Origin: Oscillospiraceae bacterium
GTDB lineage: Bacteria; Bacillota; Clostridia; Oscillospirales; Acutalibacteraceae
NCBI GenBank assembly: GCA_003514385.1
Contig: DOQR01000004.1
Location: forward strand, 421,239-485,238
Direction: 5' to 3'
Length of the DNA stretch: 64,000 bases
Part shown: piece after piece, positions 17,918-26,389 of the stretch
How the letters are laid out: each line of letters begins with the position of its first letter
How positions within the stretch are numbered: the stretch's first letter is position 1
The notes under the pieces: generated by a model
Database searches by the model: none
The model's input: only the letters and a program-made list of their open reading frames with translations
Told to the model about the DNA's origin: nothing
Program-made: the position numbers and the translations under genes

Positions 17918-18682
17918 ATGTGGTGCTTGCCCAAAGACAACTCAAAAGCAGTTATTACTGCACAAGATCAAATACATAGCGCTCATCGCGAGTGTCACTT
18001 GCAACTACCCGAAACGGCAATTTTATTCTTTATGGGCAAAGCGACGGATTACCTCATATCGCAATATAATGCAACAGAACTGCCTGAACCGCTTCCGCGA
18101 TTTCTTAATTCCTGCCCAATTTGGGAGATTGGGAAATTCCAGCTATGCTTTGCGGACGGAGGGCGCGGTGCTCCGCAAGCAGTAGATACAATCGAAACTC
18201 TCGCCGCATTAGGAGTAAGAAATATTATTTCCGTCGGAATGTGCGGAGCATATGATGAAGTCGTCCATGTCGGTGAAATTATCGCTCCGCAAAAGGCTTT
18301 TGTGGAAGAAGGAACATCACTTCATTATTACGAGGACATCGAATACTCAAAGCCGGACGGTAACCTTCAAAAAGCTGTCACATCTTTGCTTGGCATACGC
18401 AGCTATTCTATTGTCTCGACAGATGCCGTATATCGTCAGACGTTGTGTAAAGAACAGTTATGGCGAGATAAAGGTGCTGTCGGAGTAGATATGGAAACAT
18501 CGGCAATCTTCAGCGTTTCCAAATATCTCGGATTAAAGGCTGTCGCTATGCTAATGGTTTCTGATATACACCCAATTGATTCAAATTCTGCAAAATGGGA
18601 ATGGAAAATGACAAATGAAATGAGATATAATCTCGTCGATCAAGCCGTTGCATTTGTAAAAGCGATCAATAATACAAAATAA
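17918..18682 (+). CDS. Nucleoside phosphorylase (PNP/UDP family)
   Basis: A 254-residue protein of the PNP_UDP_1 family, which splits nucleosides with phosphate to base and ribose-1-phosphate. Motifs: IISVGMCGAYDEVVHVGEII (phosphate and base region) and GVDMETSAIFSVSKYLGLKA (the ribose-binding Met-Glu). ATGGAGGACAATT supplies the ribosome site. Base specificity is not readable; uridine phosphorylase-like is the closer guess. The gene is visibly more AT-rich and uses codons such as TTA, ATA and AAT more than its neighbours, and dispersed repeats flank it on both sides, which suggests acquisition. No recognisable promoter was found. Confidence 0.88.
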   Translation: MWCLPKDNSKAVITAQDQIHSAHRECHLQLPETAILFFMGKATDYLISQYNATELPEPLPRFLNSCPIWEIGKFQLCFADGGRGAPQAVDTIETLAALGVRNIISVGMCGAYDEVVHVGEIIAPQKAFVEEGTSLHYYEDIEYSKPDGNLQKAVTSLLGIRSYSIVSTDAVYRQTLCKEQLWRDKGAVGVDMETSAIFSVSKYLGLKAVAMLMVSDIHPIDSNSAKWEWKMTNEMRYNLVDQAVAFVKAINNTK

Positions 18683-18720
18683 TATCTCGCCTATGCTGGA
18701 TTGAGCCTATTCGAGTTTGT

Positions 18721-18768
18721 GCCGCTCGCGCGGCAGCGGTGCGTCGAGGTCGCCGCACCCTACAAAAT
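18721..18768. repeat. Dispersed intergenic repeat (type B)
   Basis: GCGCGGCAGCGGTGCGTCGA followed by GGTCGCCGCACCCTACAAA, nearly identical to 12191-12236 and 51515-51562. Confidence 0.75.
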
Positions 18769-18859
18769 CAGACTTTATTATTGGGCGCAAGCAATGCAAT
18801 TAACCAACCGACACTCCTCCGCATATTCTTATAGTAAATGAATATGCGGAGGTATTTTT

Positions 18860-19600
18860 ATGCCCGATGTCTATCTCAGTCCTTCAACTCAGGACTATAA
18901 CCCCTACATAATCGGCGGGAGCGAGAAATACTACATGAATCTCCTCGCCGACGCAATGGAGCCGTATCTCTCTTCAAGCGGGATAAGCTACGGCAGGAAC
19001 GACCCGAACGGCAACGCCGCGGCGGCTGTTGCACGCGGAAACAGAGGAAACTATCGGCTCTATCTCGCCCTGCACTCAAACGCCGCGCCCGCCATATATG
19101 AGGGCACTCTGCGCGGACCGGACGTCTACTACTATCCGACGAGCACACAGGGAAAGCGCGCTGCCGATATAATCGCAAACGGACTGCGCGAGATTTACCC
19201 CGAGCCCGAGCTTGTGAACACACGCACCTCAACAACACTGCTCGAGCTAAAACGTTCGAAGGCTCCCGCGGTTTACCTTGAGCTTGCCTACCACGACAAC
19301 GAGCAGGACGCGCGGTGGATAGCCGACAACATTGACGCGATAGCCGAAAACCTTGTTATAAGCATCGCGGACTTTCTCGGCGTGCAGTACTATCCGCCCG
19401 TTTTTCCCGCCACGGGTACCGTTAGCACGCGGGGCGGGGTTCTGAATGTCCGACGCGCGCCGAATATGACCTCCGCCGTTATCGGCACTCTCCCCAACGG
19501 ACGCCCCGTGACGATAACCGGCGCACTCAACGGGTGGTATGCCATCGACTTCGGAAACACAACAGGTTATGTTTCGGCGGGAAACATCAGCAGAAACTGA
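18860..19600 (+). CDS. N-acetylmuramoyl-L-alanine amidase-like protein with C-terminal SH3 domain
   Basis: A 246-residue protein. Residues about 1-170 resemble the zinc amidase_3 family, which cuts the MurNAc-L-Ala bond of peptidoglycan: LALHSNAAP gives the zinc His, and AVYLELAYHDN the catalytic Glu region. Residues about 185-246 form a bacterial SH3 domain (RGGVLNVRRAPN, TLPNGRPVTITG, GWYAIDFGNTTGYV). There is no signal peptide or membrane segment, so export by the usual route is not evident. The ATG follows CGGAGGTATTTTT. No lysis or phage genes are nearby. Stand-alone gene. Confidence 0.82.
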   Translation: MPDVYLSPSTQDYNPYIIGGSEKYYMNLLADAMEPYLSSSGISYGRNDPNGNAAAAVARGNRGNYRLYLALHSNAAPAIYEGTLRGPDVYYYPTSTQGKRAADIIANGLREIYPEPELVNTRTSTTLLELKRSKAPAVYLELAYHDNEQDARWIADNIDAIAENLVISIADFLGVQYYPPVFPATGTVSTRGGVLNVRRAPNMTSAVIGTLPNGRPVTITGALNGWYAIDFGNTTGYVSAGNISRN

Positions 19601-19690
19601 CACAGTTTGTACACAAAATTGACATATTCATACACTTATCCGATTTTTTCCGACGGCGTTTGTATAAAATGCAGATTTTTAAACTTTTCC

Positions 19691-19719
19691 TTGCTTTTAC
19701 CCCCAAAAAGCCCTATACT
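19691..19719 (+). promoter_or_regulatory. Sigma-A promoter for xpt
   Basis: -35 TTGCTT, 17-bp spacer, -10 TATACT, 44 bp before the start codon. The short leader leaves no room for a purine riboswitch, and none of its conserved loop sequences are present. Confidence 0.7.
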
Positions 19720-19763
19720 ATTATTGTATTTTCACCGAACTTTTCTTTAGGGGGAACGAGGAT

Positions 19764-20345
19764 TTGAAGCTGCTTGAGGAGCGCATAATTGCTGACGGCA
19801 AAGTGATCGGGGACGATATTCTCAAGGTGGATATGTTTCTCAATCACCAGATCGACGTGCACCTTCTTCAGGAGATCGGCAAGGAGTTCAAGCGCCGTTT
19901 TGACGGGTGTAATATAAATAAAATTCTGACTATCGAAGCATCGGGCATAGGGATCGCGTGCATAACTGCGCAATATTTCTCTGTGCCTGTTGTTTTTGCC
20001 AAAAAGGGCGCGCACAAAAATGTGGGCAGCAATGTCTACTCCTCCGTTGTCCACTCCTTCACAAAGGGCACGGACAGCCTTGTTACAGTGTCGAAAGACT
20101 ACATAAACAAGGGCGACAAGATACTCATCATCGACGATTTCCTTGCAAACGGCGCCGCCGTTTCGGGGCTTATCGATATAATCAACCAGGCGGGCGCCGA
20201 GCTTGAGGGCGTCGGCATCGCCATTGAAAAAGGCTTCCAGCCCGGCAGAAAGGTTCTCGAAGAGAAGGGCGCGAGAGTCGAATCCCTCGCCATCATCGAG
20301 AAGATGGGCAACGGAACAATAACATTCAAAGAACAGGACGACTGA
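19764..20345 (+). CDS. xpt: Xanthine phosphoribosyltransferase
   Basis: Salvages xanthine to XMP using PRPP. The 193-residue length fits Bacillus Xpt. It starts with TTG (MKLLEERIIADGKVIGDDIL, as in the family) behind GGGGGAACGAGG; there is no ATG nearby in frame that keeps the conserved N-terminus. FLNHQIDVHLLQEIG and the PRPP loop LIIDDFLANGAA are diagnostic. It lies 65 bp upstream of the BMP lipoprotein gene with no terminator between, linking purine salvage to nucleoside import. Confidence 0.94.
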   Translation: MKLLEERIIADGKVIGDDILKVDMFLNHQIDVHLLQEIGKEFKRRFDGCNINKILTIEASGIGIACITAQYFSVPVVFAKKGAHKNVGSNVYSSVVHSFTKGTDSLVTVSKDYINKGDKILIIDDFLANGAAVSGLIDIINQAGAELEGVGIAIEKGFQPGRKVLEEKGARVESLAIIEKMGNGTITFKEQDD

Positions 20346-20410
20346 GTTATTTTTTCCCGTGTAGGACTGCGGGATAAATATAAAAAAATTTTTTGGAGGT
20401 AAGTCAAAAA

Positions 20411-21601
20411 ATGAAGAAATTCACAAGAATCCTCGCGATCGTTCTTGCGCTCGCCACCATTTTCAGCTTTGCAGCTTGCAGCAGCAAGGACGGCGGCGAG
20501 AAGAAGATGAAGGTTGGTTTTATCTTCCTTCACGACGAGAACTCGACTTATGACAAGAACTTCATCACCGCAGCTGAGGAAGCTTGCAAGGAGCTTGGCG
20601 TTGAGATAGTCAAGAAGACCGGCATCGGCGAAACTCAGGCTTGCTACGATGCAGCGGCTGACCTTGCTGATCAGGGCTGCTCAATCGTTTTCGCTGACAG
20701 CTTCGGCCATGAGAGCTTCATGATCCAGGCTGCCGAGAAGTATCCGGACGTTCAGTTCTGCCACGCTACCGGCACCCAGGCTCACACCAAGGGTCTCAAG
20801 AACTTCCACAACGCTTTCGCTTCCATCTACGAGGGCCGTTACCTTGCAGGTATTGCCGCAGGTATGAAGCTCAACGCTATGATCAAGGAAGGCAAGTTCG
20901 AAGCTAAGGACGCTAAGATCGGCTATGTCGGCGCATTCCCCTATGCAGAGGTTAAGTCCGGCTACACCGCATTCTTCCTCGGCGTAAGATCCGTCTGCAA
21001 AGAGGCTACCATGGAAGTCCAGTTCACCGGTTCCTGGTACGACGAGGCCAAGGAGAAGGAAGCTGCTACCCTGCTTATCGGCAGAGGCTGCAAGCTCATC
21101 AGCCAGCACGCTGACTCCATGGGCGCTCCCACCGCTTGCGAGAACGCAGGTGTCCCCAACGTTTCTTACAACGGCTCCACTCTTGACGCTTGCCCGAACA
21201 CCTTCATCGTTTCGTCCAGAATCAACTGGGTTCCCTACATGAAGTACATGATCGAGTGCGTCAGAGACGGCAAAGAGATCGACACCGACTGGTGCAAGGG
21301 CATCAACGAGGGCGCTGTTGAGCTGACCGCTATCAACGATAAGGTCGCAGCTCCCGGCACCGCCGAGGCTATCAAGGCTGCCGAAGAGCAGTTCAAGGCC
21401 GGCACTCTTCATGTTTTTGACACCTCCACTTTCACTGTTGGCGGCAAGGTTCTCTCCAGCTACAAGGCTGACGTCGACACCGACGAGAACTACACCCCCG
21501 ACACCGAGGTTGTTTCCAACGGTTACTTCCACGAGTCTGAGAAGCGTTCTGCTCCTTACTTCGATGTTGACATCGACGGCATCACTCTTCTCAACAAATA
21601 A
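20411..21601 (+). CDS. BMP-family nucleoside-binding lipoprotein
   Basis: Substrate-binding component of a BMP/PnrA-type ABC importer, a family that binds purine and other nucleosides. The 396-residue product starts at the ATG at 20411, with TTGGAGGTAAGTC just upstream. MKKFTRILAIVLALATIF and lipobox FAAC at about residue 23 predict a lipoprotein. Family motifs: KVGFIFLHDENSTYDKNF, SIVFADSFGHE, NAFASIYEGRYLAGIAAG and KIGYVGAFPYAEVKSGY. Codon use is strongly biased (GCT, AAG, TTC), as expected for an abundant binding protein. Two hairpins separate it from the ATPase gene. Confidence 0.93.
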   Translation: MKKFTRILAIVLALATIFSFAACSSKDGGEKKMKVGFIFLHDENSTYDKNFITAAEEACKELGVEIVKKTGIGETQACYDAAADLADQGCSIVFADSFGHESFMIQAAEKYPDVQFCHATGTQAHTKGLKNFHNAFASIYEGRYLAGIAAGMKLNAMIKEGKFEAKDAKIGYVGAFPYAEVKSGYTAFFLGVRSVCKEATMEVQFTGSWYDEAKEKEAATLLIGRGCKLISQHADSMGAPTACENAGVPNVSYNGSTLDACPNTFIVSSRINWVPYMKYMIECVRDGKEIDTDWCKGINEGAVELTAINDKVAAPGTAEAIKAAEEQFKAGTLHVFDTSTFTVGGKVLSSYKADVDTDENYTPDTEVVSNGYFHESEKRSAPYFDVDIDGITLLNK

Positions 21602-21620
21602 TTAAGCTATAACTTTCATT

Positions 21621-21650
21621 CAGACGGGGCGACGAAAGCCGCTCCGTCTG
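21621..21650 (+). terminator. Intercistronic hairpin after the BMP gene
   Basis: 10-bp stem CAGACGGGGC / GCTCCGTCTG (one G-T pair) with a 10-nt loop and no U-run. Probably stabilises the upstream message. Confidence 0.65.
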
Positions 21651-21682
21651 AAGCAGTTCAAAAAACAAGATTTTTAAGTTTG

Positions 21683-21718
21683 AAAAGCCGATTATCCTTC
21701 CTGTTTTAATCGGCTTTT
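21683..21718 (+). terminator. Partial terminator between binding-protein and ATPase genes
   Basis: Perfect 12-bp stem AAAAGCCGATTA / TAATCGGCTTTT ending in TTTT. Its place inside the importer operon fits partial termination that leaves more binding protein than transporter. Confidence 0.75.
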
Positions 21719-21740
21719 GAGATTTAAAATAGGAGGATAA

Positions 21741-23276
21741 GTGGGCTTGAACGCAGCAATTGAACTGAAAAATATTTCAAAAAGCTTCGGAAGCATCATC
21801 GCCAACAAGGATGTATGTCTGACCGTCAACCGCGGTGAGATACTCTCCATTCTCGGCGAGAACGGCTCCGGAAAAACAACGCTGATGAACATGATCGCCG
21901 GAATCTACTATCCGGATCACGGTCAGATTTTCATCGACGGCAAAGAGGTAGTCATCCGCTCCCCCAAGGACGCGCTCGACTACAAAATAGGCATGGTCCA
22001 TCAGCATTTCAAGCTCGTGGACGTGTTCTCTGCAACGGAGAACATCATTCTCGGACTTGACGAGGGCAAATTCAACGTCAAGAAGTCCGCCGAGCGCATC
22101 AAAAAGATAAGCGAGCAGTACGGTTTCGACATTGACCCGAACAAGAAGATATACGAAATGTCCGTCTCGGAGAAGCAGACCGTTGAGATAATCAAGGTGC
22201 TTTACAGAGGCGCAGATATCCTCATTCTTGACGAGCCCACCGCCGTTCTCACCCCGCAGGAGACGCTCAAACTCTTTGACATCCTGCGCCGCATGCGCGA
22301 CGACGGCAAGGCTATCATAATCATCACCCATAAGCTCCACGAGGTGCTCTCCCTCTCCGACCGCGTATCGGTTCTCAGAAAGGGCGAATACATCGGCACG
22401 GTCAACACCGCAGAGACGAACGAATCAGAGCTTACCGAGATGATGGTCGGCAAGAAGATAAGCCTCAACATCGACCGCAGCGATCCGGTCGACCCTGTGG
22501 ACAGGCTCGTTGTCAAGGACATCAGCTGCATCAACCGCGACGGAGTCAAGCTTCTTGACGACATCTCGTTCACCGCGCGTTCGGGCGAGATTCTCGGCAT
22601 CGCGGGCATCGCCGGAAGCGGTCAGCGCGAGCTGCTTGAATCCATCGCAGGACTTCAGCATCTCAACAGCGGCGAGATTATGTACAACAACCCCAAGACC
22701 GGCGGACAGGACAACCTGCGCGACAAGACGCCCATGCAGATCCGCGAGCTCGGCGTGCGCCTGTCGTTCGTCCCCGAGGACAGACTCGGCATGGGACTCG
22801 TCGGCAACATGGATATCATCGACAACATGATGCTGCGAAGCTACCGCAAGGGCAAGGGCGCGTTCCTTGAGCGCAAGAAGCCCAAGACGCTCGCAGAAAA
22901 AGTTATAAGCGACCTCGAAGTTGTAACCCCGAGCGCGAATACGCCCGTCCGCCGTCTCTCCGGCGGCAACGTGCAGAAGGTGCTCGTCGGCCGTGAGATT
23001 GCTTCCTCCCCCACGGTCTTTATGGCTGCCTACCCCGTGCGCGGACTCGACATCAACTCATCTTATCTTATATACAACCTGCTCAACGAACAGAAAGAAA
23101 AGGGCGTCGCCGTTATCTTCGTCGGCGAGGATCTTGACGTTCTGCTCGAGCTGTGCGACCGAATCCTCGTCATAAACTCCGGCAAAATAACCGGACTCGT
23201 TGACGCGAGGACTTCCACCAAGGAAGAGCTCGGTCTGCTTATGACCAAAACCGACGGAGGTGAAACCCATGAGTAA
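21741..23276 (+). CDS. Nucleoside ABC importer, double ATPase subunit
   Basis: A 511-residue protein with two ABC domains in one chain, as in YufO/NupB-type and sugar importers. GTG start behind AGGAGGATAA. Domain 1: Walker A GENGSGKTT near residue 40, Q loop in MVHQHFKL, Walker B ILILDEPTA. Domain 2 (from about 250): a non-canonical Walker A GIAGSGQREL, signature LSGGNVQK, and VFMAAYPVRGLD where relatives have AAQPTRGLD. The degenerate second site is normal in this family. It powers the two permeases encoded next; the following gene overlaps its end by 8 bp. Confidence 0.94.
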   Translation: MGLNAAIELKNISKSFGSIIANKDVCLTVNRGEILSILGENGSGKTTLMNMIAGIYYPDHGQIFIDGKEVVIRSPKDALDYKIGMVHQHFKLVDVFSATENIILGLDEGKFNVKKSAERIKKISEQYGFDIDPNKKIYEMSVSEKQTVEIIKVLYRGADILILDEPTAVLTPQETLKLFDILRRMRDDGKAIIIITHKLHEVLSLSDRVSVLRKGEYIGTVNTAETNESELTEMMVGKKISLNIDRSDPVDPVDRLVVKDISCINRDGVKLLDDISFTARSGEILGIAGIAGSGQRELLESIAGLQHLNSGEIMYNNPKTGGQDNLRDKTPMQIRELGVRLSFVPEDRLGMGLVGNMDIIDNMMLRSYRKGKGAFLERKKPKTLAEKVISDLEVVTPSANTPVRRLSGGNVQKVLVGREIASSPTVFMAAYPVRGLDINSSYLIYNLLNEQKEKGVAVIFVGEDLDVLLELCDRILVINSGKITGLVDARTSTKEELGLLMTKTDGGETHE

Positions 23277-24375
23277 GTCAAACGGACAGAAGCGTGAGCC
23301 TCTTTTCCACATAGTCAAGCGCAGCACCGTTCCCTCATGGGCGGCATGGCTCATCAGAATCGGCGCGGTCGTGCTTGCGCTGCTCGTCTGCGCGGTCGTG
23401 ACCGTCGTCATCACCGGACAGAATCCCGCGGAGGTCTATTCCGCGATAATCTTCGGCGCGGTCGGCTCGCCGAGGCGTATATGGAGCCTGCTCCAGAATC
23501 TTGCAATGCTCCTGTGCGTTTCGCTCGCAGTCACCCCCGCATTCAAGATGAAATTCTGGAACATCGGCGCTGAGGGACAGGCTCTCATGGGCGGCTTCGC
23601 AACAGCGGCATGCATGATCCTCTTCGGCGACAAGCTCCCGTCCTATCTTCTCTTCCCCGTTATGATTATAACGAGCATTGTTGCGGGCGCGATATGGGCT
23701 TTCATCCCCGCGTTCTTCAAGGCGAAGTGGAACACCAACGAGACGCTCTTCACGCTGATGATGAACTACATTGCAACGCAGATCGTCGCTTACTTCTGCT
23801 ACAAGTGGTCGAACCCCAAGGGCTCGGGTCACATCGGAGTCATCAACAGCGTCAGCCACAACGGCTGGCTTCCGAGCCTAGGCGGTCAGGACTACCTGCT
23901 CAACATACTTATCGTTGCGGCGCTGACCGTCTTTATGTACATCTATCTCAAGTACAGCAAGCACGGCTATGAGCTCTCCGTCGTCGGCGAGAGCGAAAAC
24001 ACCGCGCGCTACATAGGCATCAACGTCAAGAAGGTCATCATGCGCACGATGCTCCTCTCCGGCGCGCTCTGCGGCGTCACCGGACTTCTTCTCGTCAGCG
24101 GCACCGACCACACCATCGCGACAAACACAGTCGGCGGACGCGGATTCACCGCGATAATGGTCTCGTGGCTCGCGAAGTTCAACCCCGCTTACATGATCCT
24201 CACCTCACTGCTCATCGTCTTCTTCCAGAAGGGCGCAATTCAGATATCGACGAGCCTCGGACTCAACGACTCGTTTGCCGATATCATCACAGGAATCATA
24301 ATCTTCTTCATCATCGGCAGTGAGTTCTTCATCAACTACTCTGTCAAGTTCCGCAGCAAGGAGGCGAAGGCATAA
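23269..24375 (+). CDS. Nucleoside ABC importer permease 1
   Basis: A 368-residue membrane permease of the BPD_transp_2 (YufP-like) type, with about 8-9 hydrophobic segments. I prefer the ATG at 23269 (MSKSNGQKREP), 8 bp after GGAGG; a GTG three codons upstream is an alternative. Conserved parts include NIGAEGQALMGGFATA and VGGRGFTAIMVSWLAKFNP. Pairs with the next gene product to form the channel. Confidence 0.92.
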   Translation: MSKSNGQKREPLFHIVKRSTVPSWAAWLIRIGAVVLALLVCAVVTVVITGQNPAEVYSAIIFGAVGSPRRIWSLLQNLAMLLCVSLAVTPAFKMKFWNIGAEGQALMGGFATAACMILFGDKLPSYLLFPVMIITSIVAGAIWAFIPAFFKAKWNTNETLFTLMMNYIATQIVAYFCYKWSNPKGSGHIGVINSVSHNGWLPSLGGQDYLLNILIVAALTVFMYIYLKYSKHGYELSVVGESENTARYIGINVKKVIMRTMLLSGALCGVTGLLLVSGTDHTIATNTVGGRGFTAIMVSWLAKFNPAYMILTSLLIVFFQKGAIQISTSLGLNDSFADIITGIIIFFIIGSEFFINYSVKFRSKEAKA

Positions 24376-25352
24376 TGATAATCACATTCATTCAGCGTGC
24401 TATAATGCAGAGCATTCCTCTGCTCTTCGGCTCAACGGGCGAGACGATAACCGAAAAGGGCGGCAACCTGAACCTCGGTATCCCCGGCATCATGTATGTC
24501 GGCGGCATCTCCGGCGTTATCGGCGCGTTCTTCTATGAGAAGAGCGTCGAGACGGTAAACCCGTTCCTCGCAGTGCTCATTCCCCTGCTCTCGAGCATTT
24601 TGGGCTCGGCGCTCATGGGTCTGCTCTACTGCTTCCTGACCGTCACTCTGCGTGCAAACCAGAACGTCACTGGTCTTGCGATGACAACTTTCGGCGTCGG
24701 CTTCGGCAACTTCTTCGGCGGCTCGCTGATAAAGATAACCGGCAGCGACATCCCCTCGATAGCGCTGAGCGCAACGAGCAACTGCTTCAAGACAACGCTC
24801 CCGTTCGCCGCAAAGCTCGGAAAGGTCGGAGATATATTCTTCTCCTATAGCTTCCTCGCTTACGCCGCGATAATCATCGCGCTCATCACCGCCTATTTCT
24901 TCAAGCACACGCGCACAGGACTTCAGCTGCGCGCGGTCGGCGAGAATCCCGCAACAAGTGACGCGGCGGGCATCAACGTCGGCAGATACAAATATGTCTC
25001 GACAATCGTCGGCAGCGTTATAGCGGGTCTCGGCGGTCTCTACTACGTCATGGACTATGCAAACGGCGTTTGGTCGAACAACGGCTTCGGCGACCGCGGC
25101 TGGCTTGCAATCGCGCTCGTTATCTTCGCCGTCTGGAAGCCCGATCTCGGCATCCTCGGCTCGTTCCTCTTCGGCGGTCTCATGGTCGTTCACAACTACA
25201 TCCCGAACCTCAGCTTCGGCGCGCAGGAGCTGTTCATGATGACTCCCTATGTTGTTACGATAATCGTCCTTGTCGCGGTCAGTATGCGCCGCAAGCGCGA
25301 GAATCTGCCTCCCGCGAGCCTCGGACTTTCTTACTTCCGAGAGGATCGATAA
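24375..25352 (+). CDS. Nucleoside ABC importer permease 2
   Basis: A 325-residue permease of the YufQ-like type. Its ATG overlaps the previous stop (TAATG), so the two are translationally coupled. Motifs: TEKGGNLNLGIPGIMYVGG near the N-terminus, RAVGENPATSDAAGINV, and FGDRGWLAIALVIFAVWKP. This completes the four-part importer binding protein-ATPase-permease-permease. The usual function in relatives is uptake of purine or pyrimidine nucleosides. Confidence 0.93.
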   Translation: MIITFIQRAIMQSIPLLFGSTGETITEKGGNLNLGIPGIMYVGGISGVIGAFFYEKSVETVNPFLAVLIPLLSSILGSALMGLLYCFLTVTLRANQNVTGLAMTTFGVGFGNFFGGSLIKITGSDIPSIALSATSNCFKTTLPFAAKLGKVGDIFFSYSFLAYAAIIIALITAYFFKHTRTGLQLRAVGENPATSDAAGINVGRYKYVSTIVGSVIAGLGGLYYVMDYANGVWSNNGFGDRGWLAIALVIFAVWKPDLGILGSFLFGGLMVVHNYIPNLSFGAQELFMMTPYVVTIIVLVAVSMRRKRENLPPASLGLSYFREDR

Positions 25353-25354
25353 TA

Positions 25355-25383
25355 TTGATTTTTTGAAACTCATGGTGTATAAT
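25355..25383 (+). promoter_or_regulatory. Sigma-A promoter for fba
   Basis: -35 TTGATT, 17-bp spacer and consensus -10 TATAAT, with AGGAGG just before the start. A strong promoter, in line with the biased codon use of the aldolase. Confidence 0.85.
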
Positions 25384-25412
25384 AAAGCCATAAAACTTAG
25401 GAGGTTTTTACT

Positions 25413-26276
25413 ATGTTAGTTTCCGCAGCAAAAATGCTCAAAGATGCAAAGGCCGGCAAATATGCGGTCGGTCACTTCAATATCAACAACCTTGAGTGGA
25501 CAAAGGCTATTCTTCTCACCGCTCAGGAGCTCAACTCCCCCGTTATCCTCGGCGTGTCCGAAGGCGCGGGCAAATATATGTGCGGCTTCAAGACCGTCAC
25601 CGCCATGGTTGACGCTATGGTCGACGAGCTCGGAATTACCGTTCCCGTCGCTCTTCACCTTGATCACGGCTCCTATGAGGGCGCGCTCAAGTGCATCGAG
25701 GCGGGCTTCTCCTCCGTCATGTTCGACGGCTCTCACTACGGCATTGAGGAGAACATCGAGAAGACCAAGGAGATAATCGCTCTCGCTCACTCGAAGGGCA
25801 TTTCCGTTGAGGCTGAAGTCGGTGCCATCGGCGGCGAAGAGGACGGCGTTATTGGCGGCGGCGAAGTTGCTGACCCCAACGAATGCAAGATGATCGCTGA
25901 TCTCGGCGTCGATATGCTCGCAGCGGGCATCGGCAACATTCACGGCAAGTATCCCGCAAACTGGAAGGGTCTGAGATTTGATGTTCTCGCCAACATCCAG
26001 GAGCTCACCGGCGAGATGCCCCTCGTTCTCCACGGCGGCACAGGCATCCCCGCAGACATGATAAAGGAAGCTATCTCCCTCGGCGTTTCCAAGATCAACG
26101 TCAACACCGAGTGCCAGCTCGCTTTCGCTGACGCTACCAGAAAGTACATCGAGGCGGGCAAGGATCTCGAGGGCAAGGGCTTCGACCCCAGAAAGCTTCT
26201 CGCACCCGGCTTCGAGGCTATCAAGGCTACCGTCAAAGAGAAGATGGAGCTGTTCGGATCGGTCAACAAAGCATAA
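25413..26276 (+). CDS. fba: Class II fructose-1,6-bisphosphate aldolase
   Basis: Zinc-dependent aldolase of glycolysis: splits fructose-1,6-bisphosphate to dihydroxyacetone phosphate and glyceraldehyde-3-phosphate. At 287 residues it is the shorter, Bacillus-type class II enzyme. Metal ligands and active-site motifs: HLDHG near residue 84, MFDGSHYGIEENI, EAEVGAIGGEEDG, GIGNIHGKYP, and LHGGTGIP. Codon use (GCT, CTC, AAG) is that of a highly expressed gene. Own promoter and terminator, so monocistronic. Tagatose-bisphosphate aldolase is a close relative and cannot be fully excluded. Confidence 0.93.
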   Translation: MLVSAAKMLKDAKAGKYAVGHFNINNLEWTKAILLTAQELNSPVILGVSEGAGKYMCGFKTVTAMVDAMVDELGITVPVALHLDHGSYEGALKCIEAGFSSVMFDGSHYGIEENIEKTKEIIALAHSKGISVEAEVGAIGGEEDGVIGGGEVADPNECKMIADLGVDMLAAGIGNIHGKYPANWKGLRFDVLANIQELTGEMPLVLHGGTGIPADMIKEAISLGVSKINVNTECQLAFADATRKYIEAGKDLEGKGFDPRKLLAPGFEAIKATVKEKMELFGSVNKA

Positions 26277-26297
26277 GAAAAGTTTCAAAAAACAATT

Positions 26298-26329
26298 TAC
26301 CGGCAGAGTAAAATCTGCCGGTATTTTTA
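26298..26329 (+). terminator. Terminator after fba
   Basis: Perfect 9-bp stem TACCGGCAG / CTGCCGGTA with an 8-nt loop, then TTTTT. Confidence 0.9.
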
Positions 26330-26358
26330 TTGACTGCACATCGGCGGTATTGTATAAT
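26330..26358 (+). promoter_or_regulatory. Sigma-A promoter for the GH35 gene
   Basis: -35 TTGACT directly after the fba terminator, 17-bp spacer, -10 TATAAT. Confidence 0.85.
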
Positions 26359-26389
26359 CAACTAAAAAGCCCAAGGGGGAACAGAATAA

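Noticed and set aside
19601..19763. Purine riboswitch before xpt
   Set aside because: The leader after the promoter is about 40 nt and the conserved loop and junction sequences are absent.
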